From NCBI GenBank assembly GCA_012512495.1, contig JAAZEC010000038.1, forward strand, positions 1-7,458: a stretch of DNA of 7,458 nt, written 5' to 3'. This DNA is from Erysipelothrix sp. (GTDB taxonomy: Bacteria > Bacillota_I > Bacilli_A > Erysipelotrichales > Erysipelotrichaceae). The notes beneath the pieces were generated by a model. It did not search any database and was not told where the DNA came from. It saw nothing but the letters and a program-made list of their open reading frames with translations. A program made the position numbers and the translations under genes. Shown one piece after another: positions 6,267 to 7,458 of the stretch (the stretch's first letter is position 1; each line of letters opens with the position of its first letter).

Positions 6267-7073
6267 CTACCCCTTCGCTGCTGTTATGAACCGTTTCGCC
6301 CTTTCATAATCAACTTCGTTATAGAGATAGCCGTCTTTCTTAATATTGGTTCCAATAATAACACCATCCGCATATTGCAAGAGTTCTTTGATGTTATCAG
6401 GATTTCCACCACTTCCAAGAATTAATGGGTAATCCGGGAAGGTTTTCTTTACATTCGCAAGCGTCGATGCTTCTGGAGGTAAACCTGCACGAGGTCCACC
6501 AATGAGCATGCCATTGATTGGTAAGGCAGCAAACCCGCTACTGACTTGATCATTTAGGTCACGAGTGTCTAAGCTAACACCCGCATGCGCTTCAAAGTAT
6601 GTGTACACATTGACCGCTTCAGCACCAATGTTGGAACGGTATCTGAAGATTTCTGCTGGTGAGAACGATTGAGGACCAAAGGTTCCTTCATACGAGTTAC
6701 TAACATAGGTTCTTACAAATTTTGCTCCAATGGCATTAGCCACGGCAATAGTTGCTTTAGGATCAATCAAGACACCGCAACCATAAGGTATGGTCAGTGT
6801 TGGAATGACGGCTGACGCAATTCTTACATAAGTTGCAATCACTTCCGGTCCCACTTCAGTCAAGTAAGGACGGTCGCCTTCGTTAGCGAAGACTAGCGCA
6901 TCTTAACCTAAATCCATTAGGATCTCGGCTTCGCGTTTCGCCCGTTCAATCTGCTGCTCAATCGTAACAGAAGCATCATAATAAGGAGTGCCTGGCATTG
7001 CCATCAAATGGACACAGCCTATAATTGGTTTGTCTGTCTTAAAGATCTCGCGATGTTTTTCTAATAAAGTCAT
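6267..7073 (-). pseudogene. BtpA/SgcQ-family TIM-barrel protein, interrupted by in-frame TAA at codon 57
   Basis: From ATG 7073 (GAGG ribosome site five bases upstream) to the TAG at 6269-6267 the frame spans 268 codons, the usual BtpA/SgcQ length. It is broken only by one TAA at 6905-6903, codon 57. The first 56 residues look normal (MTLLEKHREIF, GCVHLMAMPG, DLG). Right after the stop the family pattern resumes in the same frame with DALVFANEGDRPYLTEVGPE. Later landmarks are the GCGVLIDP strand, NAIGAKFVRTYV, the GMLIGGPRAG loop and the C-terminal phosphate-binding-type region LILGSGGNPDNIKELL ending GVIIGTNIKKDG. No frameshift is needed. The family includes E. coli SgcQ, in a PTS gene cluster, and cyanobacterial BtpA, a photosystem I biogenesis factor. 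Here the PTS IID gene lies 18 bases upstream, which favours the SgcQ-like sugar setting; the reaction is not known. Unless the stop is read through, the product is a 56-residue fragment. A restart at TTG 6863 would lack the first strands of the barrel. Sequencing error is possible. Confidence 0.85.
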
Positions 7074-7091
7074 GTTTTCCTCTTTCTAATT

Positions 7092-7458
7092 CTAAAGAAT
7101 GCCTAATAAACTAAGAACCGTTGCCGCAGCGAAGATAAGAATAATAATTGTGTTGGTTTTGAATCCCTTTTTAAGCGTCCAATATACTGAGAAGAAGGCG
7201 ACGATATTCAGGAATTTAGGTAAGATTGAATCCAACATCGGTTGAATTTGAGTAACAACTTCTCCGATTTGGAAAGAGAGTGGCGTTACAATGTTCAAGT
7301 TACTAGCAACCAAGGCACCTAATACCATCATTCCAACAGCTCCCAAGGATTGAGTGACTGTCTTGACACGGCTTCCTTGAAGAAGTTGAACTACCGAGTT
7401 CTTACCGAGTTTATACCCAGTGTTGAACATCAAGCGTGACACAATCAAAGCGTAAGCA
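7092..7458 (-). CDS. PTS mannose/fructose/sorbose-family IID component, C-terminal part (cut by window edge)
   Basis: The minus-strand frame is open from the window edge to TAG at 7094-7092, giving 121 residues, somewhat under half of a typical IID protein of about 280. The start lies outside the window. The visible part opens with the conserved IID segment AYALIVSRLMFNTGYKLGKN, then VTQSLGAVGMMVLGALVASN (a membrane segment), the amphipathic stretch QIQPMLDSILPKFL, a helix with VAFFSVYWTLKKGFKTN, and a final hydrophobic helix ending LLGIL. IID works with IIC in the membrane to carry and phosphorylate a sugar using IIB-phosphate. Genes for IIA/IIB/IIC are expected further right, upstream on this strand. 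The downstream BtpA-like gene follows by 18 bases and they share the terminator at 6233-6260. The sugar cannot be told from this fragment. Confidence 0.9.
   Translation of the reverse strand, partial: AYALIVSRLMFNTGYKLGKNSVVQLLQGSRVKTVTQSLGAVGMMVLGALVASNLNIVTPLSFQIGEVVTQIQPMLDSILPKFLNIVAFFSVYWTLKKGFKTNTIIILIFAAATVLSLLGIL

Noticed and set aside
6267..6863. Shorter 198-codon gene starting at TTG 6863 as a genuine separate BtpA-like protein
   Set aside because: The upstream frame encodes the proper family N-terminus with its own ribosome site, and the short form would lack the first barrel strands; a nonsense mutation explains it better.
6900..6910. Frameshift as the cause of the broken BtpA-like gene
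   Set aside because: Family sequence continues in the same frame directly on both sides of the TAA, so a base substitution suffices.
1..7458. Alternative genetic code with TGA as tryptophan
   Set aside because: Every tryptophan checked in the genes is TGG and no in-frame TGA interrupts them.
1..7458. Mobile element, CRISPR array, tRNA or rRNA
   Set aside because: No transposase or integrase, no regularly spaced repeats and no recognisable structural RNA were seen; the window is almost fully occupied by ordinary coding genes.

Overview
The window looks like a chromosomal piece from a low-to-moderate GC Gram-positive-type bacterium (Bacillota, or a wall-less relative; I cannot place it more closely). 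Signs are strong AGGAG-like ribosome binding sites, a YwaF/TIGR02206-type membrane protein, a LolD/FtsX-type exporter next to an OmpR-class two-component system, and a mannose-family PTS gene. All seven visible gene ends use TAA or TAG, and all tryptophans I checked are TGG, so the standard code fits. No rRNA, tRNA, insertion sequence or CRISPR array is visible, and no gene-free stretch exceeds about 145 bases.

Left edge (1-310, minus): the N-terminal part of a small membrane protein resembling DUF4386, cut by the window edge. A 143-base divergent intergenic region (311-453) separates it from the next unit. That region carries a tandem 11-bp-period repeat that could be a response-regulator site.

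Centre (454-5477, plus): a tight four-gene cluster: ABC ATPase, 815-residue double-FtsX permease, OmpR/PhoB-class response regulator and sensor histidine kinase. The ATPase stop directly abuts the permease start, and regulator and kinase overlap. The simplest reading is a sensing-and-export module in which the kinase/regulator pair controls the ATPase/permease pair. The substrate is unknown. A candidate extended -10 before the regulator and a perfect hairpin just after the regulator stop, inside the kinase gene, suggest the two halves may be tuned separately.

Right part (5464-7458, all minus): a YwaF-like seven-helix membrane protein converges on the kinase with a 14-base overlap. Upstream of it lie a rho-independent terminator and a BtpA/SgcQ-family gene that is full length (268 codons) except for one in-frame TAA at codon 57. 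Eighteen bases further upstream is the C-terminal part of a mannose/fructose/sorbose-family PTS IID component. PTS IID and the BtpA-like gene look like the tail of a sugar-uptake operon ending at the terminator at 6233-6260.

The most notable points are the nonsense codon in the otherwise intact BtpA-like gene, the RR/HK junction hairpin, and the tandem repeat upstream of the exporter. I do not see clear evidence for a wholly new system.
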